NCBI GenBank assembly: GCA_050486205.1
Contig: JBJHCW010000007.1
Location: 178,677 to 242,676, forward strand
From: PWQG01 sp050486205
GTDB taxonomy: Bacteria; Pseudomonadota; Gammaproteobacteria; Pseudomonadales; Pseudohongiellaceae
Reading direction: 5' to 3'
Length of the DNA stretch: 64,000 bases
Numbering within the stretch: the first letter of the stretch is position 1; each line of letters starts with the position of its first letter. Below are positions 1 through 8,054 of this stretch, one piece after another. A model generated the notes under the pieces. That model did not search any database. It had not been told where the DNA came from and saw only the letters and a program-made list of their open reading frames with translations. A program made the position numbers and the translations under genes.

Positions 1-1217
1 CGGGTGGCGTGGCGTGGAGAGAGTCCTTCGGGCGTGAATCTGTGTATGACGCCCGGGACGAAGTCCGCTGTCATGGGCCGTGCCAGGTAGAACCCCTGTG
101 CCAGATCAAATCCCAGATCACGTGCCGCAGCCAGTTGGCGTTCGTTTTCGATTCCTTCTGCCACCGTACCAAGATCAAACTTTCTGGCCAGAGTGACAAT
201 GCAGCTGGCGAGCTTGTTGCTGTGGGGATTGGTGTCGAGATCCCCTATCACACTGCGATCGGCCTTTATGTAGTCCACTTTGAAGCGGTTCATGTACGAC
301 AGCGATGAGTAACCGGTTCCAAAATCGTCGATATGCAGGGTGATGCCTGCCTGGCGCAGGCGGCGCAGCTGAAACTCCGCGCCTTCGTTGGCAGCCACAC
401 TTTCGGTCAACTCGATATGAAGGCACGCGGGCTTGAGTTTGTAGCGGGCCAGTGCACTGGTCACTGTGTGGACCAACTTCGGATGCTCGAGATCGCGGCT
501 ACTGAGGTTGACAGCAACATGCACAGGGGGCCTGTTGTAATCTGCGGCCAGCGTATTCCAGGCGGATATCCTGCAACAGGCCTGGTCAATGACAAAGCTG
601 CTGATCTCATGAATCAGATTCGACGTCTCCGCCACGTCAATGAATGCGCTCGGAGGCAGCTCGCCATGTTTCGGATGTTGCCACCTTATCAATGCTTCGA
701 ATCCGACACAGATATTCTTTTTCAGGTCAACAATCGGTTGGAATCGCAGAAAAAATTCCCCGTTCGCCAGGCCTCGCCTGATGTCGAACTCCAGCTTCAG
801 GTTGCGCACCTCCTCAGTGAACGGGCGCAGTGACGGACCGCCCAGCCAGGCCATCATCAGACCGATGCCGACAAAAAAGCCAGTGCGCGTCAACCATCTG
901 GCAGAATCCTGCGCCACACCGCTGGCAACATACTCCGGGGTCAGCGGCCCGGACATGATGCCAGCCAGCAAGGCCACAAAAAGTGCCGCATAGGAACCAA
1001 AGCGTGCGGCAGCGAACAGAATGGGTATGTAATACCAGTGCGGTACCATGTGGTTGACGCCGCCAGCAAGATAAACAAGCAGCCAGGCGCCAAGAAGCCC
1101 CGAAGTAATAAGCAGTATCGCGTTAGTGCGGCTGGACGCAATGGAAGCCTGTAGCGTTCGCCTGGCCAGGGTGTCGGCAAGACTGATGGTATCGCTTGTT
1201 CTGGAATGGGTGGCCAT
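1..1217 (-). CDS. Membrane EAL-domain c-di-GMP phosphodiesterase (3' end beyond window)
   Basis: The frame is open from an ATG at 1217 to the left edge, so the C-terminus is missing. GGAGAG lies 4 nt before the start. Residues about 25-110 are hydrophobic (several membrane helices with HWYYIPILFAAARFGSY, like DUF4118-type sensor regions). An EAL domain follows from about residue 134: FEALIRW, then IDDFGTGYSSLSYM, a KADRS-type segment, AEGIE and QGFYLARPM. These include the metal- and substrate-binding residues of active EAL enzymes, which hydrolyse c-di-GMP to pGpG. No GGDEF domain is visible. It is probably an inner-membrane enzyme with its active site in the cytoplasm. The signal sensed is unknown. 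Confidence 0.9.
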   Translation of the reverse strand, partial: MATHSRTSDTISLADTLARRTLQASIASSRTNAILLITSGLLGAWLLVYLAGGVNHMVPHWYYIPILFAAARFGSYAALFVALLAGIMSGPLTPEYVASGVAQDSARWLTRTGFFVGIGLMMAWLGGPSLRPFTEEVRNLKLEFDIRRGLANGEFFLRFQPIVDLKKNICVGFEALIRWQHPKHGELPPSAFIDVAETSNLIHEISSFVIDQACCRISAWNTLAADYNRPPVHVAVNLSSRDLEHPKLVHTVTSALARYKLKPACLHIELTESVAANEGAEFQLRRLRQAGITLHIDDFGTGYSSLSYMNRFKVDYIKADRSVIGDLDTNPHSNKLASCIVTLARKFDLGTVAEGIENERQLAAARDLGFDLAQGFYLARPMTADFVPGVIHRFTPEGLSPRHAT

Positions 1218-1493
1218 GCTGCTCTCCACCAACGAACACTAGGGATTGCTCACATGACAGGTTCAGTGAGTAGTGGAGACGTTAGCAGTTTTTGCATGGG
1301 TGCGAGTCATGTATGAGCAAGGAATGTGACGCTCATCACAGTTTGTCAGCGGGCAAATTGATGACTGGTTTGGCAGAACCACCCCACACGCACTTATCGT
1401 TGTGCTACCGGTGCGCAATAAATGCGATTGTACTGAACTTCAGGCATCGGTCCAATCCGGCTATACTTCGGGTTTGTGTGCCAGGAGTCAGCC

Positions 1494-2288
1494 ATGCCGA
1501 ATCGTCTTGCTCTCATCACCGGTGCCACCAGTGGCATTGGCGCGGCCTATGCTGACGCGTTTGCACAACAGGGTTACCATCTGATACTCACCGGGCGTCG
1601 TGAGGCAGAACTTCGCCAACTGGCGGACCGGTTGACCCAACAGTATTCAGTCCGCGTGGATCTGCAGCTCGGGGACCTGTCCGACCAGGACGATTTGCAG
1701 AAGTTGGTGGATACCGTCACGCAGTTGCCCACTTTGGATGCTCTGGTCAATAATGCCGGTTATGCCGTGGATGGCCGCCTGGGTGAGGTGGACTGGCCGC
1801 AGCATCAGGCGCTGCTGGATGTGCACGTGACCGCAACCACCCGGCTGACACATGCAGCACTGCCAAATCTGCTCAGGGCAAAGGGCCTGTTGATCAACGT
1901 GTCCTCTGTGGCCAGCTGGATCCCTACCGCACAAAGTGCACTTTACGGCCCGACCAAAGCCTATATCAGAAACTTCACTGAAGGTGTCGGCCTGGCTTAC
2001 CGCAGTGAAGGTCTCAAAGCGCTGGCGCTATGCCCGGGTTTCACGGTCACCGATTTTCATTCACGTATGGGTCTGGACCCTGACAAATTCTACAGGAAGA
2101 GGGGTTTTACCAAGGCATGGACTGCCGAGCAGGTGGTCAGCCGGTCCTTCAGGGATATCGAGAAAGGCCGGCTGATTTCAGTGCAGGGCTGGAACTACCG
2201 GCTCATGGTGGTGTTACTGCGACACCTGCCCATGAGCTGGCTGTTTGCGGCATTGGGGCGGTCGAGGTCTGCGCGGTTTACCAAGTAG
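1494..2288 (+). CDS. Short-chain dehydrogenase/reductase (SDR)
   Basis: A 264-residue classical SDR, the usual length. The Rossmann motif TGATSGIG is at residues 9-16, the NNAG motif at about 86, the catalytic Ser in NVSSVAS at about 137 and the YxxxK pair in YGPTK at about 151-155. It should be an NAD(P)H-dependent oxidoreductase in the cytoplasm. The substrate cannot be read; the family also includes DltE-like and fatty-acyl reductases. I start at 1494 rather than the in-frame GTG-side extension at 1476 because AGGAG lies 6 nt before this ATG and the protein then begins just before the nucleotide-binding strand. It is alone and convergent with the next gene. Confidence 0.9.
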   Translation: MPNRLALITGATSGIGAAYADAFAQQGYHLILTGRREAELRQLADRLTQQYSVRVDLQLGDLSDQDDLQKLVDTVTQLPTLDALVNNAGYAVDGRLGEVDWPQHQALLDVHVTATTRLTHAALPNLLRAKGLLINVSSVASWIPTAQSALYGPTKAYIRNFTEGVGLAYRSEGLKALALCPGFTVTDFHSRMGLDPDKFYRKRGFTKAWTAEQVVSRSFRDIEKGRLISVQGWNYRLMVVLLRHLPMSWLFAALGRSRSARFTK

Positions 2289-2346
2289 AGTGGAACAGCA
2301 GGCCTTGAGAGCCGACAGACCTGCACTGAAACGGCAATGAGCCCGC

Positions 2347-3120
2347 TCAGCGCGGGCGCTGAACTTCCCTGGTCTCCCTGCGTTGCGGCCGGATACCACC
2401 TTCAGTGGGCGGCGCAGCCTCACGCAGACGTTCTGCTTCGGCGCCAACATTCGGGCGCACTGTACCACCCGTACCCGGCTCTTCGGGGTTGAACAGGTCC
2501 CATTCGTGCTCGACTCCATCCGCCGTGGTGAATCCACCGGGGTTCGGCGTCACCGGCTCATTCGGCACAACACCATCAAGATCCATACATCCGGTGTTAC
2601 AGGTGGGTGGCAGGGCATCTCCCTGGTCGCGGCGGGTATTGTAATCACTGATCAGGTTGATCAGCGGCGCCAGCTCGAGATTGGAGTCAAAAAACACGGA
2701 CGTTGTGCCATTGTAGTCATCATAATGGGCCAGGCTCACCTGATACACGTTTGTGTCTGTCGGGATCATGTGACCGGTACGGATGCAGAAGCGTTCACCA
2801 TTGGGGCCAGGGTTCTGCGGCAGCTGGTGATAGTCAATTTCACTGGGCATGTAGTTGTTGACCAGATTGGACACCTCGTTCCAGGTGGCGTGGAAACTGA
2901 GATTCATCTTGTCGACCTGGATCATGCGCGCGTCGGAATTGGCGGGATAACCGCCGGGGCGTATGACACGCAGTGTGTAGCCATGAATCGGGCAGACATG
3001 TGTTGCCAGAATGGTGCCGGTCTGCCCGTCTGGCGCTGCGGCCCGTTGCGCCAGGGCCGGCACGGAGGCCATGCTAATGACCAGGGTCAGTACTCCCAGA
3101 TTGCCTAATTTAAGCAACAT
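2347..3120 (-). CDS. Exported protein of unknown function
   Basis: A 257-residue protein with a clear signal peptide (MLLKLGNLGVLTLVISMASV, cleavage after ALA at about 24). The mature part has two Cys pairs (one in HVCPIHG and FCIRTG, another in CNTGCMD), a Tyr/Asn-rich middle and a Pro/Arg/Glu-rich low-complexity C-terminus. I recognise no family. A longer frame opens at 3159/3153, but a strong AAGGAGG lies 9 nt before the ATG at 3120, and the signal peptide then starts without a preceding basic stretch, so I take 3120. Cys pairs suggest disulfides in the periplasm. The gene stands alone, convergent with the SDR. Confidence 0.7.
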   Translation of the reverse strand: MLLKLGNLGVLTLVISMASVPALAQRAAAPDGQTGTILATHVCPIHGYTLRVIRPGGYPANSDARMIQVDKMNLSFHATWNEVSNLVNNYMPSEIDYHQLPQNPGPNGERFCIRTGHMIPTDTNVYQVSLAHYDDYNGTTSVFFDSNLELAPLINLISDYNTRRDQGDALPPTCNTGCMDLDGVVPNEPVTPNPGGFTTADGVEHEWDLFNPEEPGTGGTVRPNVGAEAERLREAAPPTEGGIRPQRRETREVQRPR

Positions 3121-3242
3121 TTTTGGCGTCCTCCTTGCTATTGTTTTTTTCATGCTCAACTGATATTACATCGGTGAAGCTGAACGGTAGCTAAACGGGG
3201 TCACAATATTGCTGGTTATCGGCATACAGGCGGCAGAATTTA

Positions 3243-3719
3243 ATGTGTGGACGTTTTAATATTATCGACAGCCCCGATGTGCGCCTACTTATGGAACATC
3301 TGGGTGTGGATATGGGCGGCATACGCTTCTCCGGTGACCATGCGCCGGCCAGTGCATTCATCGAAGGGCTGGGCGACAAACGCACCTATCACAAGATCGA
3401 ACTGGAAGGGCAGGCCATCGCCTTTGGTGGTCTGTACCAGGAATATGTGAACCGCGACACCGGTGAGTCGGCTATCGGCGCAAGCATCATCACTCTGCCG
3501 CCCCCACCCGCGTGGAAGCACATACACCCCAGGTCCATGCCGCTGATGCTGCCCACGGACAACACAGCGGTGCTTGATGCGTGGCTGGATCCTGATGTGA
3601 GTGATGTGCAGAGGTTTGAGGACCTGCTCAGTCCGCAGATCCGGGTGGCACAGGTGCTGACGCCAATTGGCAAGGTGAGCCAGTGGAATGAGATTGGCGA
3701 CAGCTTCCTCCTGGGGTAA
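3243..3719 (+). CDS. Shortened SRAP-family (YedK/HMCES-like) protein
   Basis: SRAP proteins use Cys2 to form a thiazolidine cross-link with abasic sites in single-stranded DNA; E. coli YedK is 222 residues. This protein is 158. It starts MCGRFN, which fixes the start because Cys2 must become the N-terminus. It keeps the Glu segment (SAFIEG, Glu41) and the His segment (HIHPRSMP, His95). The stretch between residues about 27 and 36 jumps directly from the N-terminal strand to the Glu segment, so the middle third, including the NAR motif with the conserved Asn of YedK, is absent. The deletion is in frame. It may be a divergent short form or a decayed gene; abasic-site binding is uncertain. Confidence 0.75.
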   Translation: MCGRFNIIDSPDVRLLMEHLGVDMGGIRFSGDHAPASAFIEGLGDKRTYHKIELEGQAIAFGGLYQEYVNRDTGESAIGASIITLPPPPAWKHIHPRSMPLMLPTDNTAVLDAWLDPDVSDVQRFEDLLSPQIRVAQVLTPIGKVSQWNEIGDSFLLG

Positions 3720-4019
3720 GACCGGGAAGCGTGCAAAACTGGTCCGCCGGCCGGCAAAGGCCACTGGTTTGCTTTTCTTAGATGGCCGGTCATCCGTCCT
3801 GTAGCCGATCTGTGTTACCGGTTCCTTGCCAGACACCGCCACCGCATTTCCGCCTGGTTTGGTCGCCCCAGGGCCTGTGACGAGCGCTGCGATGTCAGCT
3901 CCCGGAAGCACCGGTGAAGCGTACATGGTCTGACACACGGCGGGCACTGATCGGCCGGGCAAGTTAGAGCGTAAAAGCCACACGCTTACCAATAACGGGG
4001 TGTTCCCATCGATACGCTG
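3720..4019. other. Intergenic, no gene recognised
   Basis: About 300 nt with no supported gene, RNA or repeat. The minus strand has a long open frame here that continues antisense through the SRAP gene. Its protein shows no motif, so I treat it as a shadow or remnant. Confidence 0.4.
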
Positions 4020-4508
4020 GTGCTTGAATGGCTGGAGCGCAATCGCGACTACGGTCTACTGCTGGTTCCCCTGTTTGCCTTTGCCGAGGCTTGTATCGGC
4101 ATTGGCCTGCTGGTGTCCGGTGCCGTGCTTGTGCTGGTTTCCACCGTGCTGCTCGGCGCCGAGATGGCCACCTTGATGCAGATCGTGGCGCTGGCCTTTG
4201 CCGGGGCAGTGGCGGGTGATCATGTGGGTTATCTGGTCGGGCGCTGGATGGGCCCGGGGATTCATCAGACGCGGTTTGCTGCCCGCTACCGCGAATCGCT
4301 GACGCGCGCAGAGCAAATGATTCGTCGTCGCGGAGCGTGGGCGATTTTTATTGGCCGTTTCATCCCCAGCATTCGAAGCATTCTGCCACCCCTGTTGGGC
4401 ATCAGCGGCTTCCCTCTGGCACGGTTCAGCCTGATGGATGTGATGGCCTGTATGTTGTGGTCGCTGGCCCTGGCGCTCATTCTGACCGGTACAACGGCGG
4501 CATTCTAG
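4020..4508 (+). CDS. DedA/VTT-domain membrane protein
   Basis: A 162-residue membrane protein of the DedA (SNARE-associated, VTT) family, whose members move or flip polyprenyl phosphates and phospholipids. It has AGDHVGYLVGRWMG and the family signature FIGRFIPSIRSILPPLLGISG-like segment at about 112-132, with hydrophobic segments at 10-55 and 138-160. It is shorter than usual (about 200), lacking part of the C-terminal region. No ATG is available; the GTG at 4020 is the most plausible start, preceded only by a weak ACGGGG, and an in-frame stop at 3993 limits any extension. The partner or substrate is unknown. Confidence 0.75.
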   Translation: MLEWLERNRDYGLLLVPLFAFAEACIGIGLLVSGAVLVLVSTVLLGAEMATLMQIVALAFAGAVAGDHVGYLVGRWMGPGIHQTRFAARYRESLTRAEQMIRRRGAWAIFIGRFIPSIRSILPPLLGISGFPLARFSLMDVMACMLWSLALALILTGTTAAF

Positions 4509-5293
4509 GTGCGTGTGTCAGGGCCCGGTGAGGATCATATTCTGTCCGGTCTGGTTGAGCCGTGTAGCCCAGGTGCGGCGCACGGCTGCCTGGCTGTTTG
4601 GTCGGTTCAGCACCAACGGACTCACGCTGTTGGAATCAGGTTGGCATGACAGAAGCAAATTGACACCGGCAATGATGATCAGGTAGTGCCAACCCGCAAC
4701 AGTATCGAACTGGCCGGGAAGCTGTCCGGAGCGGAGCTGGCAGTGATCGGGTTTGTTTTTGCCCGCTGAATCAACCGAGACAGAGCCGGCGAGGCGCAAC
4801 ACTCATGGTCTGTGCCCGGCACCGGACCGCCGACACCTTGGCGGAAAAACGCAACAAAACGGGAGGGTCAGTACGGATGATCTGCATTACTCTGTGACAC
4901 CAAAGGGGCTGGTCTCATCTTTCCCAGGACTATTCAAACGACGATGCCAGGCTTCATGTGAGAGCCAGGTATCCCAAGTATTCAGCTATATTGAAGTCTT
5001 TCAAAATCGAAGCCATCGGTGCAGCCATGTCGGTGGGGTCAATGCCGAGGCCTTTGAACGGGCCCCATTGTGAGGGGGAACTCTGCGTAGACTGGGGGAA
5101 GTCCAATCTCTCAGAGTCTGGCGCGAGTTGGTCCATCTGCTCAACAAGTGGTCCAACTGGCTAACCGAAGACTGCCTGATCGTCCGGAAAGCCTTGTATT
5201 TTGGTTAGTACAGGGTTGGCACACAAACTGCTTCAGACCTGGTGACGGTATGAGTCGCCCGGCACGGGATGTTGTGAAAGGAGACAGGCAGTA
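4509..5293. other. 785-nt gap without a recognised gene
   Basis: Short open frames occur on both strands (for example 4518-4802 and 4954-5136 on the minus strand) but none has a good ribosome binding site, a domain motif or consistent codon use. This could be a decayed gene. I saw no repeat, tRNA or terminator here. Confidence 0.5.
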
Positions 5294-5812
5294 ATGGTGC
5301 CCTTCGAGAGTTCTGCAAGCAATGAAGAGCAGACGTACGCAATGGCGGACTGGCGGGTCTGGCCGGAGCGATCCCTGTTGCGTCGTGATTCACATGAGCA
5401 ACATGTTGAGCCCAAGGTGATGGCGGTTCTGTGTTGCCTGCTTCGTGAGGAAGGGCGCGTGGTAGGTCGGGATGAACTGCTGGAGGCTGTCTGGTCCGAC
5501 GTGGTGGTCAATGAGGAAGTCTTGACCCGGGCGGTCAGTGAGCTGCGGACGCTGTTGGGAGATACGGGCCGCCCGCGTCGCTACATCGGCACCGTGCCGC
5601 GCAAAGGTTACCGCATGCTTGTACCGGTCCAGCAACTGCCAGCGACTGCGTACCCTGAACGGATACCATTGTCCCCTCCGGCCCCGCCCCCCAGCCGACA
5701 AAGGCCAGCGCTGCGAACTCCCCTTGGCAGACTCGGATTCTGGCTGCACAGCGCCATCGCTGCGTTCGGTTATATGGTGGTGCTGCTCCTGCTGTTGTCC
5801 AGCTGTCTGTAA
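5294..5812 (+). CDS. CadC/ToxR-like winged-helix regulator, membrane-anchored, no sensor domain
   Basis: A 172-residue protein. Residues about 18-112 form an OmpR/PhoB-type winged helix: LxxxEGRVVGRDELLEAVW, then LTRAVSELRTLLGD and the wing YIGTVPRKGYRML. A Pro-rich linker (about 120-140) leads to one transmembrane helix at about 150-171, after which the protein stops. CadC and ToxR carry a periplasmic sensor after this helix, so here sensing must be done by the helix, a partner protein, or not at all. AAAGGAGA lies 9 nt before the ATG. It is convergent with the WYL regulator, and its targets are not evident. Confidence 0.85.
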   Translation: MVPFESSASNEEQTYAMADWRVWPERSLLRRDSHEQHVEPKVMAVLCCLLREEGRVVGRDELLEAVWSDVVVNEEVLTRAVSELRTLLGDTGRPRRYIGTVPRKGYRMLVPVQQLPATAYPERIPLSPPAPPPSRQRPALRTPLGRLGFWLHSAIAAFGYMVVLLLLLSSCL

Positions 5813-5851
5813 TTCGTGCAGGCTGTGATCGGGTCTATCGCAGCTTGAGTA

Positions 5852-6814
5852 TCACGTCACAGGCTCTCGGCTGACATTGCTGACGTCGTCGCCGAATCCG
5901 CGCAGCCACCATTCCAGCTGACCGGAATCAACCACAGTGGCCGTGATACGATATCCGCCCGTGATGACTTCCACCTGCTGGTCCTCCGACAGGCGGGATT
6001 CCAGAAGATGCAGTCCCGCCTCATGGCTGATATCAAATGTCAGGCAGACGCGGTGACCGTCGCCATAACCGAAACGCCCATCATTGTCGTACTGACGCAG
6101 GCGGAAGTCCGCCGGACGCTTGAATCCCATTGTTGTTGCGCGTGCTGACAGAAACCGATGAAGCGCCAGGCTGCGCTCATCCTCGTAACCCTGGAAGCGG
6201 CACACCAGGTACAGGATCTCACCCTGCTGCGCCAGACCCAGCGGCATGACCGTGGCCTCGATTTCCTTGCCGGCGCGGTTTCGATAACGGATGTCCAACA
6301 ACAGATTGGAATACAGGGCATTGCTCACCGCTTCGAACACTTTGCTGTTGATTGATGGCGGCAGCAGCGGTTGGCCTGCGCTGACCACGCGTACTTTCTG
6401 AAGCCACTCACATTCCCGATGACCGCGATCAGGCAGCGACAGATTGGCCCGCGCCTGGGCAAAGAAGCTGTCCATGGAGCGCAGCAAAGGGGTGGGCAGC
6501 AGATTGCGCAGGTGTTGCTCGGCCAGTGACAGCAGCAGTGATTGTTGTTCATTGAGCCCCGGCAGGGAAATGCCACGTGCCCGCTCTTTCCAGCTGTAGC
6601 CGTAGGGCTTGCTTCGGTTGTCACAGATTACATCAAAGTGTTCGGTGATCATTTTTAATTGCCGCTGGATGGTACGCAGATCCCGTGTTATGCCGGCGTC
6701 CTGCAATTGCCCGTGCAGGGTGCTTGCATCCACTTTGCGCGGCAGGCCGGGAATACGACTGAGCAGCTCGATGGTGAGGTGGACAGTTTCCAGTGTGTCC
6801 GGGCGCCTGGGCAT
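5852..6814 (-). CDS. WYL-domain transcriptional regulator
   Basis: A 320-residue protein with an N-terminal winged helix (about 1-75, with TRDLRTIQRQLKMI as recognition region), a middle helical linker, a WYL domain (about 155-240, with LDIRYRNRAGKEIEATVMPL, then GEILYLVCRFQG and LALHRF) and a C-terminal WCX-like region ending in QLEWWLRGFGDDV. WYL domains bind nucleic acid or nucleotide ligands, and stand-alone proteins of this build include the BrxR/CapW regulators of defence loci. AAGGAG lies 9 nt before the ATG. No defence operon touches it; the nearest candidate starts 1.2 kb away. A palindromic repeat lies in its upstream region. Confidence 0.85.
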   Translation of the reverse strand: MPRRPDTLETVHLTIELLSRIPGLPRKVDASTLHGQLQDAGITRDLRTIQRQLKMITEHFDVICDNRSKPYGYSWKERARGISLPGLNEQQSLLLSLAEQHLRNLLPTPLLRSMDSFFAQARANLSLPDRGHRECEWLQKVRVVSAGQPLLPPSINSKVFEAVSNALYSNLLLDIRYRNRAGKEIEATVMPLGLAQQGEILYLVCRFQGYEDERSLALHRFLSARATTMGFKRPADFRLRQYDNDGRFGYGDGHRVCLTFDISHEAGLHLLESRLSEDQQVEVITGGYRITATVVDSGQLEWWLRGFGDDVSNVSREPVT

Positions 6815-6841
6815 GACAGCGTGCTCCTTGTGTTTGTTGTT

Positions 6842-6897
6842 TGGTGTCCTGTCTGGTTAGTTCTGAAAGTATGCGAACTAACCAGACAGGACACTAG
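6842..6897. repeat. Dispersed palindromic repeat, copy A (short form)
   Basis: Two perfect 20-nt arms at 6844-6863 and 6875-6894 (the left arm begins GTGTCCTGTCTGG) flank an 11-nt centre. The outer right end reads GGACACTAG. The same ends recur at 22,958-23,148 and 39,529-39,600. The copy lies about 30 nt ahead of the WYL start codon, so it is probably in its leader or promoter. Confidence 0.85.
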
Positions 6898-7059
6898 CAT
6901 GCAGCCATGATCATGCGACAGAGTGTATCGCATGACAAGTGTCTGGCTGCGACACAGTTCATCGTAGGTGTGACCTATCCTGATATATCAATCACAACCA
7001 CGCTTTCATAACCAAGGCGGCGTCAACAACGGTGGACGCCCATCAACGAGGAAACAACA

Positions 7060-7551
7060 ATGAAAACACGGCATCTCGCCATGCTGACACTGGTCGGCGC
7101 CATGACCACTGCCTGTTCCAGCATCATCAGTGACACGGACTACCCGGTTGCCATCAACAGCAACCCCGCTGGTGCCGAGTTCCGCATCAGTAATCGCGAC
7201 GGGCAACGCATCCACAACGGCACCACACCGGCCACCGTGACGCTTCGCTCGTCAGCCGGTTACTTTCGCGGCGAATCCTACAGCATCGAGCTCAGCAAGA
7301 GTGGCTACACTGATCGCGTTTACACGCTGAGCAGCAGCATTGATGGATGGTACTGGGGCAATATCCTGCTCGGCGGCATCATCGGCATGCTGATTGTGGA
7401 TCCGGCCACAGGCGCCATGTACAACCTGCCGGGGCGGGTGGACATCAGTCTGGACCCGGCCGTGGCGCAGCGAGCGGATACCACGTTGATGATCACGACG
7501 CTGGATCAGTTGACCCCTGAGCAGATTGAACGGCTTGTGCCCTTGGAGTGA
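7060..7551 (+). CDS. Lipoprotein with PEGA-like domain
   Basis: A 163-residue protein with a lipoprotein signal (MKTRHLAMLTLVGAMTTAC, Cys19). Residues about 30-85 look like a PEGA-type beta domain (INSNPAGAEFRISNRDGQ, then TPATVTLRSSAGYFRGESY and IELSKSGYTDR). A Gly-rich hydrophobic stretch (WYWGNILLGGIIGMLIVDPATGAMYNL) at about 105-130 may sit in or against the membrane. GAGG lies 8 nt before the ATG. The next frame begins 12 nt after the stop and they may be co-transcribed. The function is unknown; similar lipoproteins are common in gammaproteobacteria. Confidence 0.8.
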   Translation: MKTRHLAMLTLVGAMTTACSSIISDTDYPVAINSNPAGAEFRISNRDGQRIHNGTTPATVTLRSSAGYFRGESYSIELSKSGYTDRVYTLSSSIDGWYWGNILLGGIIGMLIVDPATGAMYNLPGRVDISLDPAVAQRADTTLMITTLDQLTPEQIERLVPLE

Positions 7552-7562
7552 GGAAAACATTG

Positions 7563-8054
7563 ATGTTTGACCTCGAACGATTCCCGGCAACCGCAGAGTT
7601 GCCATCCAGATTCATAAAGCCGGACGCCGGCAAACCCCTGCTCTGGATTCACCGGGTCAGCGGCGCCGCCTACCTGATCAATGCCTCCGATGAGACGCTG
7701 ACAAAGGTGGAAGCAAGCTCGGGCGGCTGCATCACCGCCGACGATGATGTGATCACCCTGCAGTCCGACGCCGTGGCCCGCTACAACAACGTCAAGCCGG
7801 GCGAGGCGGTGAAGGTGGATGAGTATGACGAGTACTATGACCTGGACTACCTGCTGCAGATCGGCATCCGGGTTGAGTCACCGCGACTTGGGCGGCGCGA
7901 ATTTCTGACGATGGTGGCGAAGGGCGGAGCGAAGACACAGGTTCTGTTGCGGGAAGGGGAGGATGTGGAGGTCCCCAACAATAAAATCAGTCCAGAACCT
8001 GCACGAACTCACCAACCACTCTGTACCTGCTTGCCTCGTCTGGATCAAGCGTAA
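7563..8054 (+). CDS. Hypothetical protein with aberrant C-terminus
   Basis: A 163-residue cytoplasmic protein, acidic in the middle (KVDEYDEYYDLDYLLQIG). I recognise no family. The ATG at 7563 follows GAGGAAAA; a GTG at 7548 would add five residues. The last 22 residues or so, from 7987 on, are read antisense to the end of the helicase gene and look unlike natural sequence (Pro/His/Cys-rich), so the original C-terminus may have been replaced when the neighbouring operon arrived. It may be co-transcribed with the upstream lipoprotein gene. Confidence 0.55.
   Translation: MFDLERFPATAELPSRFIKPDAGKPLLWIHRVSGAAYLINASDETLTKVEASSGGCITADDDVITLQSDAVARYNNVKPGEAVKVDEYDEYYDLDYLLQIGIRVESPRLGRREFLTMVAKGGAKTQVLLREGEDVEVPNNKISPEPARTHQPLCTCLPRLDQA

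Noticed and set aside
2383..3108. Long plus-strand frame opposite the exported protein
   Set aside because: The minus-strand gene has a clear signal peptide and strong AAGGAGG; the plus frame has no such support.
3285..3992. Long minus-strand frame through the SRAP gene
   Set aside because: No domain or signal, and the overlap half is the shadow of the SRAP gene, whose MCGRF start is certain.
4518..5136. Several short frames in the 785-nt gap
   Set aside because: No ribosome binding site, motif or consistent frame; at best remnants.
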